A stretch of 64,000 bases of DNA from the NCBI GenBank assembly GCA_963669155.1, contig OZ022587.1, positions 16,870,113 through 16,934,112 of the forward strand, in the 5' to 3' direction. The position numbers and the translations under genes are program-made. The notes below the pieces were generated by a model, which worked only from the letters and a program-made list of their open reading frames with translations, did not search any database and was not told the origin of the DNA. The stretch comes from Arbacia lixula. Its lineage: Eukaryota > Echinodermata > Echinoidea > Arbacioida > Arbaciidae. Every line of letters begins with the position of its first letter. Position 1 is the stretch's first letter. Shown one piece after another: positions 12,830 to 23,572 of the stretch.

Positions 12830-13440
12830 TTCGCACTGTTGCAATAACCAACATCCATGCTGTGCGCACTCGATTTGAACCCATGCGTTTTCGACGCGTT
12901 CTGTCACTGCAAGGGGTTGCGCATCGTTGCAAGCGCCGGTTGATGAGCTAAACTCACGTACGAAACGCGATCCCTTTCAGCCTCAACGCGTCCGCATTGC
13001 ATAATTACCAGCGATTAAGAGATCGGGTCGGATTAGCTCCGGCTGTTAACAGTTAAAATAATGACGAGCACGAGGGGGCTTCGTGAGTCAGTCTAAACTT
13101 TCAGCAGCGTGTGGAGAAAAGTTTCTCCCAACACTTCTAGCAGAGATAGGGCCGACATCAGGTGACTCAGGTTTGATGCTTTAGTTCGACAACTTCCTAC
13201 GGAGATCGAACCTATTTTTCCGATTCACCGTGGAGGACTGTGCTTCATTTTCTGTCCTGCTGTCTGTATGATCAGATGATTGGAATCAGCTGGTTTTGAG
13301 TCCTTCTGGTTTTGCGTGCGGTTAACTCTGCGAGTGCCACACAAGCTAAAGACGCGTTGTTTGCGTAAAGGCACTGTGTATACGTAATACCAGCTGGTTG
13401 ACGTGTCGGGCTTTGTGGTAGCGTAAGAATTGACAACGAG
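12830..13440 (+). promoter_or_regulatory. CpG-dense promoter/5'UTR candidate
   Basis: By eye about 40 CpGs in 600 bp, clearly more than flanking DNA, and free of the repeat families that fill the neighbourhood. A possible core promoter is present: TTAAAATA at 13,053-13,060 lies about 30-37 bp upstream of the A of an initiator-like TCAGTC (13,088-13,093). An in-frame TGA at 13,399-13,401 precedes the candidate start codon at 13,441, so the reading frame does not extend upstream. The role is inferred from the adjoining candidate exon; no transcript evidence is available here. Confidence 0.35.
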
Positions 13441-13607
13441 ATGGCGGATAAAGACTCCCGTACGTCATCTTCCCTTCCACCGCCACCGCCACCACCATCC
13501 TCATCCTCCTCATCTTCCTCATCCTCATCACCACCGTCTGCATCTTCATCATCCACCTCCTCATCTTCGACATCGTCATCATCACCGACATCGTCATCAT
13601 CACCGGA
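13441..13607 (+). CDS. Candidate first coding exon of the MCT-like transporter
   Basis: ATGGCGG in strong start context (GAG before, G after) opens a peptide beginning MADKDSRTSSSL, followed by a Pro7 run and long Ser/Pro/Thr-rich stretches, a plausible disordered cytoplasmic N-terminus. The frame ends at GGA|GTAAGT, a perfect donor at 13,608; without splicing it stops at TAA two codons later. The exon ends in phase 2. The acceptor TTTTTGCAG ending at 58,128 continues in phase 2 straight into the open frame that leads to DGGYGW, giving ..SSSPE-GFTKYSK... Direction, phase and splice signals fit, but the intron would be 44.5 kb and the peptide is low-complexity, so this could belong to another transcript or be chance. 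The acidic minus-strand frame over the same bases is taken as a shadow. Confidence 0.45.
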
Positions 13608-13789
13608 GTAAGTACCATTTCCGTTACCCATCGTCTACCCCGTAGATTACCGGCCCGCAACCATCGCATCGCCCTTCGCTATGAAAGTCGTACCTCCGCA
13701 ATCAGCACTAATGAAGAAAAAAGTGCAGCAGCATTTTCAATTCCGGTCCACGTTACAATCACTCTTTATCATCATTAGAGTGGTTGCGC

Positions 13790-15060
13790 ATAAAGTGGTC
13801 TTGGATAAGCTCGAATTCTGAGGAGCAGCTTTTCGGCCACTGTCATGATTCGAGCAAACTAAAGTACAGAGAGTGTCCAGTGCAACAATTACTAATATTG
13901 GTACGTGTTCACCCGCTCGAATACGCTCGAGGCAGACATCTGATTAATCTGCTAAAGTGGTGATTCGAACACATGAGGTTATAGATAATCATTTATATCC
14001 CCGTTACAATTTTATTTTAAGTTATTGGTCCGTCTTCACTGATTTACATTCTCAAAACAAAGACTAGGAGAGCAGAGTTTGTGGTCACAATCGTGATTTG
14101 ACCAGAGAAGAATAGCACAATATTGATGCAGTGTTTGTATTTGTTATTGGTGTGTATTTATGTACTCACTGGCGTGAATGCTCAAGACGGATATTCAGAG
14201 ATAAATTTTGGGGGGCCACAGTCGTGATTCGACCACGCTTGAGAATAGAAAAGTATTGATATCATCATTGCAATTCGTGTAGAAATATCGATGTGTATTC
14301 ATGGTGCTCACTGACTTGAATATTTGAGACAAAGATTCCGAGAGCAGATTTTCGGCAAGAGTCTTAATTCAAGTTTATATGAGAATATATCGTATTTGAT
14401 AGCATCATTATAATCAAAGTATTTGTGAAGAGTTTTGGCTCATATGTACTCACTATGTTCACTAATTTGAATCAGCTCGAGAAATCGGAGATAGTCAGGA
14501 TTCAAGCAATATGGGAGTACTAGTCATTTATTGGTATCCCGAATGAAATGTTTACCAAATTAAGGCTTACATTATCTAACTTCAATACGTTAAGGCTTGA
14601 TCTCAGGCATGTCCGGAGAACATATTTTCAGTCACAGTCGTGATTTGAGTAAATGGGAATTTAGAAAATAATCATTGATATCAGCTTTGCAATACCTGTG
14701 AAGTTTTTATCCGAATATATGTACAGAATATCTTTTCGGACATTGGAGTATACCACCATTACAGTAAATCTGAAGATCCTGTCCGCATAGATACAGTATA
14801 ATTAATATATTTTCGGCCACAGTCGTGATTCGGGCACATGAGAGTTTAGAGAATGATAATTCATATCAACAATGCACCATCTAGGTAGTCCTTGTGCGCG
14901 TGTATTTTGAAGAGCAGATTTTTGCCCACAATCATGATTCGGACATAATGGGAGTCTGTATCACCATTACAATTCATGTTAAGTTTTTCTCCGTATGAGG
15001 GGCAGCTTTTTGTCCATATTCGTGAATCGAGCACATTGGCATGATTGCGTAGCTGTCGGC
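13790..15060 (+). repeat. Ancient degenerate tandem array, ~130-bp unit, ~10 copies
   Basis: The phrase GAGCAGATTTTCGGCCACAG followed by TCGTGATTCGA recurs with heavy divergence near 13,845, 13,961, 14,093, 14,224, 14,364, 14,496, 14,641, 14,826, 14,934 and 15,023. Most spacings are 116-143 bp, with one of 185 and two shorter at the right end. Each unit also shares GATATCATCATTGCAATTC and a GTACTCACTGACTTGAAT segment. Frames are broken, so it is not a protein repeat. Confidence 0.75.
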
Positions 15061-15654
15061 TCATTAAGTCTATGATTTGAACAACGCAATACTGCCGCAC
15101 ACAAAAAAGTCATAACTGCGAGTCGGAATGCTGGGATATGCGCTAGCTGTCTCCAGTCTCTAGGGTAGAGAAACCACTCAAAATCTAGCGATCAATATAA
15201 TTCCGCTCAAAGTCAGTTTCTAGTTTTAATACTGTGAGGGAGGCCCTCATGGTTCTTATCCAGCATTTTCTTTAATTTCCCGTGGTATTTACAAGATTGT
15301 ATTTGTTTCACCCGCAAATGGGCACCTTTCCTTTAACGTACGTCATAAAACATTGTACTGCCGTTGTTAATAGTTACAGGATTGTAGTCCCATTAACGAA
15401 TGATGATTAATGAGTTACACATGCCTGTGGGAATGACCTATGTAAAAAGTACATGAGCCCCATTCGTATGTTTACCATAAGGTCACTCATGTGAGTGGTC
15501 AGGGTGAACCATGCAGACGTGACGTAGGTGATGTAATGGAATTCGAAATATGTAAAGTCTGCGTTCGAGACTAGACATTTACGTGAACACATGATACATG
15601 TATTCTATATCTTCAGACCCTGATCGTATTTGTTTTGAGTGTCGTATTTAAAAG
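15061..15654. other. Non-coding, with family J fragment
   Basis: 15,178-15,330 holds a family J copy: TCTAGCGATCAATATAATTC, then CTCAAAGTCAGTTTCTAG, ending near CACCCGCAAATGGGCACC. The rest has no recognisable content. Confidence 0.45.
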
Positions 15655-15795
15655 CAAGAGAGAGAGAAAGGGGTGGGGGTAGAAAGGGAGTAAGAGAGAG
15701 AGAGAGTAAAAGAGAGAGAGAGCGAGCGAGAGGGAGAGAGAGAGAGAGGGAGGGAGGGAGAGAGAGAGAGAGAGAGAAAGGGGGGGGGGGTTCAG
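15655..15795. repeat. (GA)n tract with poly-G end
   Basis: GA/GGGA units closing in G12; a C9 run follows at 15,835. Arg/Glu frames are artefacts. Confidence 0.9.
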
Positions 15796-16524
15796 TAGAT
15801 GATACCACGCAGAGATCTACAAACATTGAGCGTCCCCCCCCCCTCCCCGAACATTCCAATGAAGCAATTAAGGAAACCGTCAATGATTACAAAATGCCGC
15901 CAGATTGTACCTTGTAGACCTTCAGCCCAAAATTGGTTTTATGGGCTGCTCAAATGAGGGGAAAAGTAAAACCTTACAACAATACATACTAAACGAGAAG
16001 GGAATGAATGACACACAGGCAAAATAAACAGAAAGAAAGAAAAAGAATGATCAATGAAAATGTGAATTAAAGGAATCCTCGACGCTTGTTTTCGACCAAG
16101 GTTTGACATGATTGAACAGCCTGTTCAATGAATGTACCATAAATAATTATTGGATCTCGCACGTGTGGCTATGTGAATCACCTTTATTTGCACAGTAGAG
16201 GGGATTGGCGTGATTTTGATTGACGACATTAAGCACATGGTCGCATCTCAATGAAAGAGTAGATCATGATTTAAAGGTAGCCAATCCATTCTGCAGACAA
16301 CATTTTCTGAGAGGCTGCATGAACCATGACAAGTACAAAACGTAGACCCAGGCCACCGTACGCAACACTACATTTATTGTTAGATTCTTGCCAGTTTTGT
16401 TTATTTTTTTTTTTGTAGGAAATGCATGTTTTCTTTCTTTCTTTGTTAATTCAGTCACGTACATACAAGTTTTTATATTGCTATTGCTGTTGTTAATAAA
16501 TTCAATTCAATTCAAGTCGTACGA
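15796..16524. other. Non-coding; retroposon-like tail near 16.5 kb
   Basis: No gene seen. 16,490-16,515 reads GTTGTTAATAAATTCAATTC then AATTCAA, a 5-bp repeat tail typical of L2/CR1-like LINEs or their SINEs. The upstream ~100 bp may be a truncated 3' end, but no coding trace remains. Confidence 0.4.
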
Positions 16525-17095
16525 CTCTGCGACTGTTTGAATCAAGGTCATTGGACTTGAACGAGACGGTGACGTCATATTTCCAGTCATCGGCCCTCAC
16601 GATTGCAGAATCGTGGCATAGTCGTGCTGTGTGTGATGGCCTTAACTCTTTATGCACCAGACAACGTGTTGTTCTATGTGCTTTGTGTGTGTTATCAATG
16701 CAATAATGCCTCGTTTGGCACTTAAAGAGTTAAGTAAGAAACTAAACAGTGATATAGGATTCAAATACAGCATTAAAAATATTTGCTTTTTAGTATGCTT
16801 CTCAAGCTCATCTTCCTTTTCGAAAAGACAGTTAAATTGAGGTTATCCATGCAATCATTGTTTGCACATGATCATGTCATAGCTGGAGAGAAATTTCCGG
16901 AATAACAACATTGATCGGATTGAGTTGATTAAAGCAACCGCAAACGACACGATCCGACCATTCCTACAGCCCTGCGACTGGCTGAATCGCAGGACCCGGT
17001 CATTGGACTTGAACGAGACGGTGACGTCACACTTCCAGTCGTGGGCCCTTTACGACTGCAGAATCGTGACAAAATCGTGCCATCTGCGGTGGGCC
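16525..17095 (+). mobile_element. Family G (two copies) with family E between
   Basis: 16,525-16,640 (5'-truncated) and 16,931-17,095 share GACTTGAACGAGACGGTGAC, TTCCAGTCGT.GGCCCT and GACTGCAGAATCGTG. The outer ends resemble AAGGCCACCGCA..ACGACACGAT in inverted orientation. 16,645-16,738 is a family E element (AACTCTTTATGCACCA..GGCACTTAAAGAGTTAA). All are short, non-coding and MITE-like. Confidence 0.65.
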
Positions 17096-17334
17096 TAGAA
17101 TCATGGTGTTCAGCATATCAGTATAAGGGTCTGCAATACTAGACTATATTTTGAGAAACCCTATCTAAAATCCATCATAAAATCATCCCATTGAACGTAA
17201 TTTCTGTGTTCCTTTACGCTGAGAAAAGTTACTGAGCAACATGTTCATCAACTATAATGATATTGCCATTGAGCCGTCATCCTCAACAACTGTATTGTTA
17301 AGCCGTGCCAAAGGGATACACAATTGGACTAATT

Positions 17335-17427
17335 GAAGGTTTTATTCCTCTCATTTCTATTGGCATGGGGACGCTTAGTAAATCAATGGAGTTTCCGAAG
17401 CTTGGTAATGAAAGGGTTGATATCATA
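17335..17427. mobile_element. Family F short palindrome, copy 1
   Basis: CCTCTCATTTCTATTGGCAT .. TTAGTAAATCAATGGAGTTT .. GCTTGGTAATGAAAGGGTTG. Similar pieces lie at 52,192-52,266 and 53,648-53,725; ends are weakly inverted (AACCCTYTCA / TGARAGGGTT). Confidence 0.5.
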
Positions 17428-17616
17428 GGGTGTCATTGTGGCGGGGGCGGTGTAGTTCCGAGCATGACGAGGGGGTAGTAAGGGGTGTCGAACCTTGACT
17501 CATTTAAAGCTGTAATCTAGGATTTTACTTTTTGTTTAAGTGAGGCCGTGAATGCCTGTTTTTTTCAGACTATTGGGAATATTGGGCATATTGGGCAAAC
17601 TTTAGAATAGAGGGGT

Positions 17617-17775
17617 CTAGCCTGCAGTAGACTAATCATTCTCAAGGGTTTTTTTTCGGCTCGACGAACGGAATGAGAAAAGACCTATTTATACTGGGAC
17701 TAGTCTTAGATTACTAGACTCTTTTTGTTAGCTTGGACCAGAAATGTCCAACATCCAGGAAGTTTGATGAGGCCT
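17617..17775 (+). mobile_element. Family M element, copy 1
   Basis: Contains CTGCAGTAGACTAATCATTC, then a TACTAGACTCTTTTTGTTAG segment and the degenerate TCCAGG end. It is one of about seven copies or fragments that share GTCTGGCTGCAGTAGACTAA and CTGGAAGCCAGGC. Abuts hairpin C1 directly. Confidence 0.6.
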
Positions 17776-17934
17776 GGGGGTGTTTCACCAAGCTGTTCGT
17801 AAGTTACGTACTGCTTTACGAACGACTGGTGATCCCCTCTTGTGCTATATCGTATCGCATTTAGCACAAGGAGGGATCACCAGTCGTTCGTAAAGTCGTT
17901 CGTAACTTACGAGCAGCTTGGTGAAACACCCCCC
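17776..17934. mobile_element. Family C hairpin element, copy 1
   Basis: Near-perfect inverted repeat: left arm from GGTGTTTCACCAAGCTGTTC, right arm ending in CAGCTTGGTGAAACACCCC. Arms are about 70 bp and the loop only about 15 bp (TATCGTATCGCATTT). Both arms contain GAACGACTGGTGATC and TTGTGCT. A diverged copy with a longer centre is at 42.1 kb. Confidence 0.85.
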
Positions 17935-18225
17935 GGGGTTGATAGCCAATGAGAGGGTGGGAAATTCAGGGATGGAGGCATTATGGGTCATACTCATGAA
18001 GCGATGAAATAAAAGTGATACCAAACGTTCCCGTTGGAATCATATTTTTAGGGAGTATTCTTTGGTGTTTAGTATGGCGATCGCTTCCAATAGTATAGTC
18101 GAGATAATAATAGTTGTCGAGATTACGGAGCGGAGCGGACCGGATCGATGCGGGCCGATGCATAGCGCAGAGCGGTCTGCGGTCCCAGGCTAAATGTTTC
18201 GGACGACCAGCCCAAAACCTTCTCA

Positions 18226-18518
18226 AAATCTAGCGATCGCTATAAGTTTGCTTGGAGTCAGTTTCTAATCTATTCTTAATTATTAAAGTATCTTTTCCAT
18301 TTTCGTGTAAAACACTCACAAAATTTTATATTTTGACCTGCAAAAGACACACATTGGCCCTGTTGCAAAAAAATACCATTGATGGTAATCTTGCTATCAT
18401 TGGCAACTTCTGTGGAAACCTTGACTTTGATTGGCTGTCCAGCAATGCTACCGTGGTAGTTACCATTGATGGCAGAGTTACCATTACATGTAATGGTAAG
18501 TTTTGTGCAACCGGCCCC
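18226..18518. mobile_element. Family J fragment followed by family A copy 2
   Basis: 18,226-18,350 is J (TCTAGCGATCGCTATAAG..TTTTGACCTGCAAAAGACAC). 18,355-18,518 is A (GGCCCTGTTGCAAAA..TTTTGTGCAACCGGCCCC) with GGTAGTTACCATTGATGG inside. The abutment suggests A inserted beside or into J. Confidence 0.65.
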
Positions 18519-18974
18519 TTGTCTTTAATTCTTAGTGTGCTTATTAGCAGTATATGTCACTCCCTGTAATGCCCCTCGCCTGGGTATCATGGCTACATGG
18601 CTTAGGTGTTAATCTATCTGTCTGTGAGTGATCGGATCATCCCCCCTGTCCAAGGCTCTTTCACCACCCCAGACATGCGTCATCTATTTGACCAGTCTTT
18701 AAAGTCCCAAAGTCCCCCGACAACCCGTTCAGGTCACTCCCAATCCATGGGAAGTACAATTTCACTCCCAAATTGGGCATGGCGGGTAGAGGAGGACAGG
18801 GGTAATGAAATTAAGGAATAATTTGACCTGCTCATATTTCACGTATTCATTTGAATTCTGACTGAAAGGGATAGGACTTTAAAGGAAGCCGAGACTCATC
18901 ATTCGTCGTTTATTCAAACACCTGTCGCTGAATGCAGACCGGTAATTCGTTTCAAAAGACTTCGTAGGGTGATA
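18519..18974. other. Non-coding, nothing recognised
   Basis: A short open frame (18,606-18,821) covers unique sequence with no family resemblance. Confidence 0.4.
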
Positions 18975-19345
18975 TTAAAGGGATAGTTCACTCTGATGAT
19001 AAGTTGGTTTAAAAAAAAAACAGAAACATGGAAGAAGCATACTAGTGAAGGGCTTTTGAAAATCCGTCAAAGGATAAGAAATTTAAGATCTTTTGAAATT
19101 CAAATTTTGTGACGTCACGTACGATGTGCTCTCCCATATTACCGTGTTTATTGTGTGCAATATATTTACATAAATTGCTCTTTCCCTTTTTTGACGATGG
19201 GATATTTTTTTCATGCAGCTATGTGTGTAAAAACGTACTTCTAATGATGTATCAAGTGCGCAGGTAAAAGAAAGCCTAAGTTATTATTTTTTTTTTTATA
19301 GAAAATGCACATTTAACATCAAAATGATTCGCAGGGTGATATTTA
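18975..19345 (+). mobile_element. Family B MITE-like element, copy 1 (eroded right end)
   Basis: Starts TTAAAGGGATAGTTCACTCT; carries GAAAATCCGTCAAAGGATAA and TTTTGTGACGTCACGTACGA, the family B hallmarks. The right inverted end is degenerate. Confidence 0.65.
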
Positions 19346-19579
19346 AGGTAAAGGTTACAAGCAAAGAACAGTACAGGCCATGAACATGATAGAACTGTTC
19401 TACCTCCTTCAACAGGTCCGGATTTCGTTTCGATTTCAACGATTTCATCATTTTTAGATGATTTCTTCCTGATAAAGTGATATCCTAAATAAAAAAAAAT
19501 GTTCCCAATGGTTTTGGCAGAAGGGAACTACAATTATTACAGCTCCTGAAGTCTTCACCACTTCTACATCTCACCTGTA

Positions 19580-19845
19580 AGGCCATCGCACACGATACGA
19601 TCCGACAGTCGTGCGACTCTGCGACTGGCTGAATCGCAGTATCCAGCCATTGGAAATGTGTAAGGAGGGTGACGTCACGTTTCCAGTCGTAAGCCCTTAT
19701 CCTTTAAGGCCACCACATCAGGAGACACGATTTGCTACTATTCGTGTCAGAATGTCAGATGTTGGATCTGGTGTGAATCCACCTTAACGACTGCAGAGTC
19801 GTGGCGAATCGTGGCAAATCGTGTCGTTGATGCGGTGGCCTTTAA
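19580..19845 (+). mobile_element. Family G copy 3 interrupted by a nested insertion
   Basis: Ends AAGGCCATCGCACACGATAC and TGCGGTGGCCTT are inverted. Compared with the 16.9-kb copy, about 94 bp are inserted at 19,700-19,793 between CCCTTA and ACGACTGCAG. TTA occurs on both sides (19,697-19,699 and 19,794-19,796), compatible with a 3-bp target duplication. The insert has weakly inverted AAGGCCACCACATCAGG / TGGTGTGAATCCACC ends of its own. Confidence 0.65.
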
Positions 19846-20039
19846 AGATAATATGACCCGTCATCAAGGCAGACCTGTCCTGCTCTAATTACGGTCCCCT
19901 CGGGGTCCCCGTGTGACAGGAGGACTTCTGCTCACAGCTTTTCCTTTTTGAGTCAATTTCTTCACGTGATCCTGAATCTAAATAAAAATAGGACTGGCCT
20001 GGTTTCAAGGCTATTGGACATATCGGATCCCAGCTGACA

Positions 20040-20838
20040 TAACTAGCGTCTAGTAGGCCTGGCCTAAGACTAGTCACTACATCATTCTTCTCTTTTCTCA
20101 GTGTTGGGAAGCTGGAGAAGAAATCGAGAATGATTAGTCTACTGCAGCCAGACCCCTTTATTGACTAGTTTGGTTTAGAAATGCCCAACAGCCTGGAAGC
20201 GAGGTTAGCATGGGTCACGTGATTACGACAGGGTGAGTCTATGATACAGTATGCTGCATTTAGCTCATCCAATACTGCGCTGCGTTATACACAGATTCAA
20301 TTAAAAGTTATTTTAATCTCAATGCAATACACAATGAATCAACAGGGTAGCAACATGGACGTGGATGCATTATGATATACAACAAAGTATATAATTGTAA
20401 GGGAGGTTAGCAGGCAGGAAGGGGAAACTTTATTGAAGAGCTGATCCAGATATTAAAACAAATTGTTACAAATATTTTAAGTTGTTAATATTAAAATTAC
20501 TACAGCAATAAACAAAACAATACAATATAATCCAATACCATGGCATTGAATTAAAGTTACCGCAGATTAAGGTAATGATTTCCTTCTACGGTGTATTTAG
20601 GATATCTTTTCACACCACCCTAGCCCTGTGCCTCCCAGGCTATTTTTAATCCCAACTAACAAATAGAGTCTAGTAACACAAGACTAGTCACTCTATTACT
20701 GTCATGTTTTCTCAGTCCGTCGAGCTGGAAAAAGAAGAACATTGAGAAGGATTAGTCTACTGCAGCGATGCAGCCAGACCCCTTCATTGAATAGTTTTGT
20801 TTTGAAATTCCCAGCCGCCTGGAAGCCAGGCTAACGCC
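20040..20838. mobile_element. Family M, two copies
   Basis: 20,040-20,205 and 20,625-20,838 both contain TTAGTCTACTGCAG with GCCAGACCCCTT, AGACTAGTCACT and the end CAGCCTGGAAG / GCCGCCTGGAAGCCAGG. The second copy has a partial duplication of GCAGC inside (CTGCAGCGATGCAGCC). The 420 bp between them hold no recognisable feature. Confidence 0.65.
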
Positions 20839-21586
20839 CGCCTCTCACAGTTTTTCCAACCACGACCCATTTTTTAAACCGCAAGTGACACGATAATATT
20901 CCCTTTGCGGTTGATATCTAAGGCATGGCAGCTATTACCTAGTCTGGGGCTTTTCCTTTCGTTGTTGTGTCGATCAAGGCGACAATAGATCATTCCCCAG
21001 CCTTGCTCGATGAACTTCAAACGTCTCTAAGTGTTCTTGAGACACTCGAGGACCAAACGGAGCGGGGAATTTGAGCTCCCGAACAGGGTAAGATATCCGC
21101 AAGCTGGATAACATAAGTGGCGACATGGTTTAAGCAAGGATATATGTATATCCTTGGTTTAAGTAGAACTGTAACGAATACGCTCTAACCTCGTTTTAAG
21201 GCACCCCCCCCCCCCCTGCCAGACAAGCAGATTGTTTAATGATCCCTGCCAACAAAAACAACAACAAAACAAAGAAGTATTACAATTGTGAACAGTTGTG
21301 CAACTTAATGAAATCTGATAAGCACACTTTTCTCAAACAACCGCAGTTGGTCACTATGTTACACGTTCATTTATCATGTTTATGCTTTCATGCTTCAAAC
21401 CCAAGCACGCATACAAATACACACGCCCATACATAAACACTACACAGATTTGATAAAACATGTGACCTTATCAGGATCCCAAACGTTTTCTTTTCTTTTT
21501 TTAGGAAGAGAGATAGAAAGACAAAGAAAGGGGAAAAACATTTATTTACCCCACGCTCCATGTGTACTGTATTGTCACTTTTATAT
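20839..21586. other. Non-coding, nothing recognised
   Basis: A C14 run sits near 21,204-21,217. A small TATATGTATA-centred palindrome lies at 21,136-21,162 (AAGGATATATGTATATCCTT). Confidence 0.4.
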
Positions 21587-22003
21587 TAAAAGAATAGTCC
21601 ACCCTAAATTGCATCAATTTTTATCAAACATGTAAAAGCAGAAAGATAAAAGAAACATATTAGTGAAGGTTTGACACAAAATGGTCAAAAGATAAGAAAG
21701 TTATCATTTGTGACGCCACAAGCGAGGTGCTTTCCCGCAATGTTGTGTATACTTTCCCCCCATACATTGTCTTGTTTTCTGTTCTTTGATGAAAGAATAC
21801 ATTCTTTTCACAGCAGCACGTGTGTAAAACATGTTTCTAATGGTATATCAAACGCCCAGGGGAAATGCTATTCTTTTAAGAAAAAATGTACACAAAATAT
21901 CCTAGGAAAGCACCTCGCACTCTAAAATCTAATAACTTTCTTTTCCTTTACATAGGATTTTCGTCGAACCTTCAGTAATATGTTCGGCTTCTATTAAATC
22001 CAA
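21587..22003 (+). mobile_element. Family B MITE-like element, copy 2
   Basis: AATAGTCCACCCTAAATTG at the left; GAAACATATTAGTGAAGG and GAGGTGCTTTCCCGCAATG inside. The right half is the approximate inverse of the left (GAAAGCACCTCGCAC..CTTTCTTTTCCTTT..TTTTCGTCGAACCTTCAG). No transposase. Confidence 0.65.
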
Positions 22004-22465
22004 CTTAATTGACATGTCATCGTATTGATCAATGAGTTAGAGACATACTTCGGAATGACGTACATGAAAAGTTCATGAGCACTAGTCGCGTGTATTATAG
22101 GCCTATAGGTAACTTGCGTGAGTGGCAATATCATCTGCGACGATAATTAGATGGCATGTGAGGTATGGAAGGTCTGTGTTCAAGACTATACAGATCCGCT
22201 TACATGACGTAAGAACAATGTTTGAACTTTTTGTTCAACTCAGGTCGTACACATCTTCGGTCTCTTGTGATGACTATATTACTGTGGGGTTGTCGGAAGG
22301 GAAGCATAGTTGATAAGCTATGGCGTGTTTGGACACACCTGAGTCTAAATATTTTAAGTCTGGTAATAAAGACTAAGCTTTCTTCCTTGCCTGCTCCATG
22401 TGTGCGAAGAGAACACGCAGTGAAGAGGGCTTGGTCTTTATTGCCAAACTTAGTTGTTCCCAGAT

Positions 22466-22890
22466 TTAAAAGGATAGTTCCCCTGAAATTATGTTTTGTT
22501 TTAATCCCGGGTTTTAATATAAGCAGACACATGAAAGAAACATATAAGTGAAAGTCTAGTGAAAATCCGTCAAAGGGTAAGAAAGTTATGATCTTTTAAA
22601 GTTTTGATTTTGTGACGTCACGTGCGAGGTGCTCTCTCGTAAATTGTGTTGTATACAATTTGTTTTCGAAAATGTGCATTTTATCCCAAAATATGCATCA
22701 TTTAACTTGTGCATTTGATACACCATGAAAAAAAAATTGTTGTCAAAAACAGAAAAAGAACAATTTATGTAATTATACTGTACATAGGATGAAGGGCACC
22801 TCGCACGTGACGTCACATAGCTTTCTTATCCTTTGACGGATTTTCGTCAAACCTTCACGAATATGTTTCTTTCACGTTTCTGCTTTCCAC
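22466..22890 (+). mobile_element. Family B MITE-like element, copy 3
   Basis: Begins TTAAAAGGATAGTTCCCC. Long imperfect inverted repeat: GTCAAAGGGTAAGAAAGTTA with GTGACGTCACGTGCGAGGTG on the left, GCACCTCGCACGTGACGTCA with TTATCCTTTGACGGATTTTC on the right. Confidence 0.7.
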
Positions 22891-23458
22891 GCCTATAGAA
22901 CCTAGGCGTGGGGGGGGGGGGCAAAGATAGATGGGAGTAAGAAGAAAGCAATCACGACATACATGACAGAGAGAAAAACAAGAGAGAAAGGGGGAGAAAA
23001 TGAGAGCTAAAGCGGTGTGTCTAAAGGCAAGTGAACAATTCCTTATCAACGAAATATAACTAAACCAGGCATCAAGTCTAGATGACAAAATCACGCTGAA
23101 AGATCATCTCATATTACATACCCACCACTTCCCTCATTAGTTTTGCCAAAGCAATCGAGCAAGAAATTGAAAATGCAGACTGGCTTTTTAAGAATAAATA
23201 CACCTTTCCAGATTGCCAATGGTAATCATGGTAATAACACAGTTTGGGTATTCAATTCATGGTCAAAAGTCTGTTTTTCTAATTAACAGCAAATGTGTGA
23301 TCTTTTTTTAAAATCTATTCCTTTCCCTCTGACTCTATTCACTCACAATTTCTCCGGTTTACGCTTGCTTTAGCAAATTATGTGGTCGTATTAAAACAGA
23401 TGCCACTATGTATGATGAATTCACGGTCGATACGTTCTTACACTGGGTAAAGTATTTT
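22891..23458. other. Non-coding, nothing recognised
   Basis: G11 run at 22,911-22,921; otherwise AT-rich unique DNA. Confidence 0.4.
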
Positions 23459-23486
23459 TATATTATTATTATTATTATTATTATTA

Positions 23487-23529
<43 letters not shown>

Positions 23530-23572
23530 TATTATTATTATTAGTAGTAGTAGTAGTATAAGTAGTAGTATT
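23459..23572. repeat. (ATT)n microsatellite
   Basis: About 30 TTA units with rare G/C interruptions, ending in a short AGT-unit stretch. The Ile-rich minus frame is an artefact. Confidence 0.95.

Noticed and set aside
13272..13669. Acidic (Asp/Glu/Gly-rich) minus-strand frames
   Set aside because: Antisense of the TCATCC/TCATCA codons of the plus-strand candidate exon; the plus strand has the better start context and the perfect donor.
13790..15060. CRISPR-like array
   Set aside because: Units are diverged along their whole length with no identical-repeat/unique-spacer pattern, and the DNA is eukaryotic.
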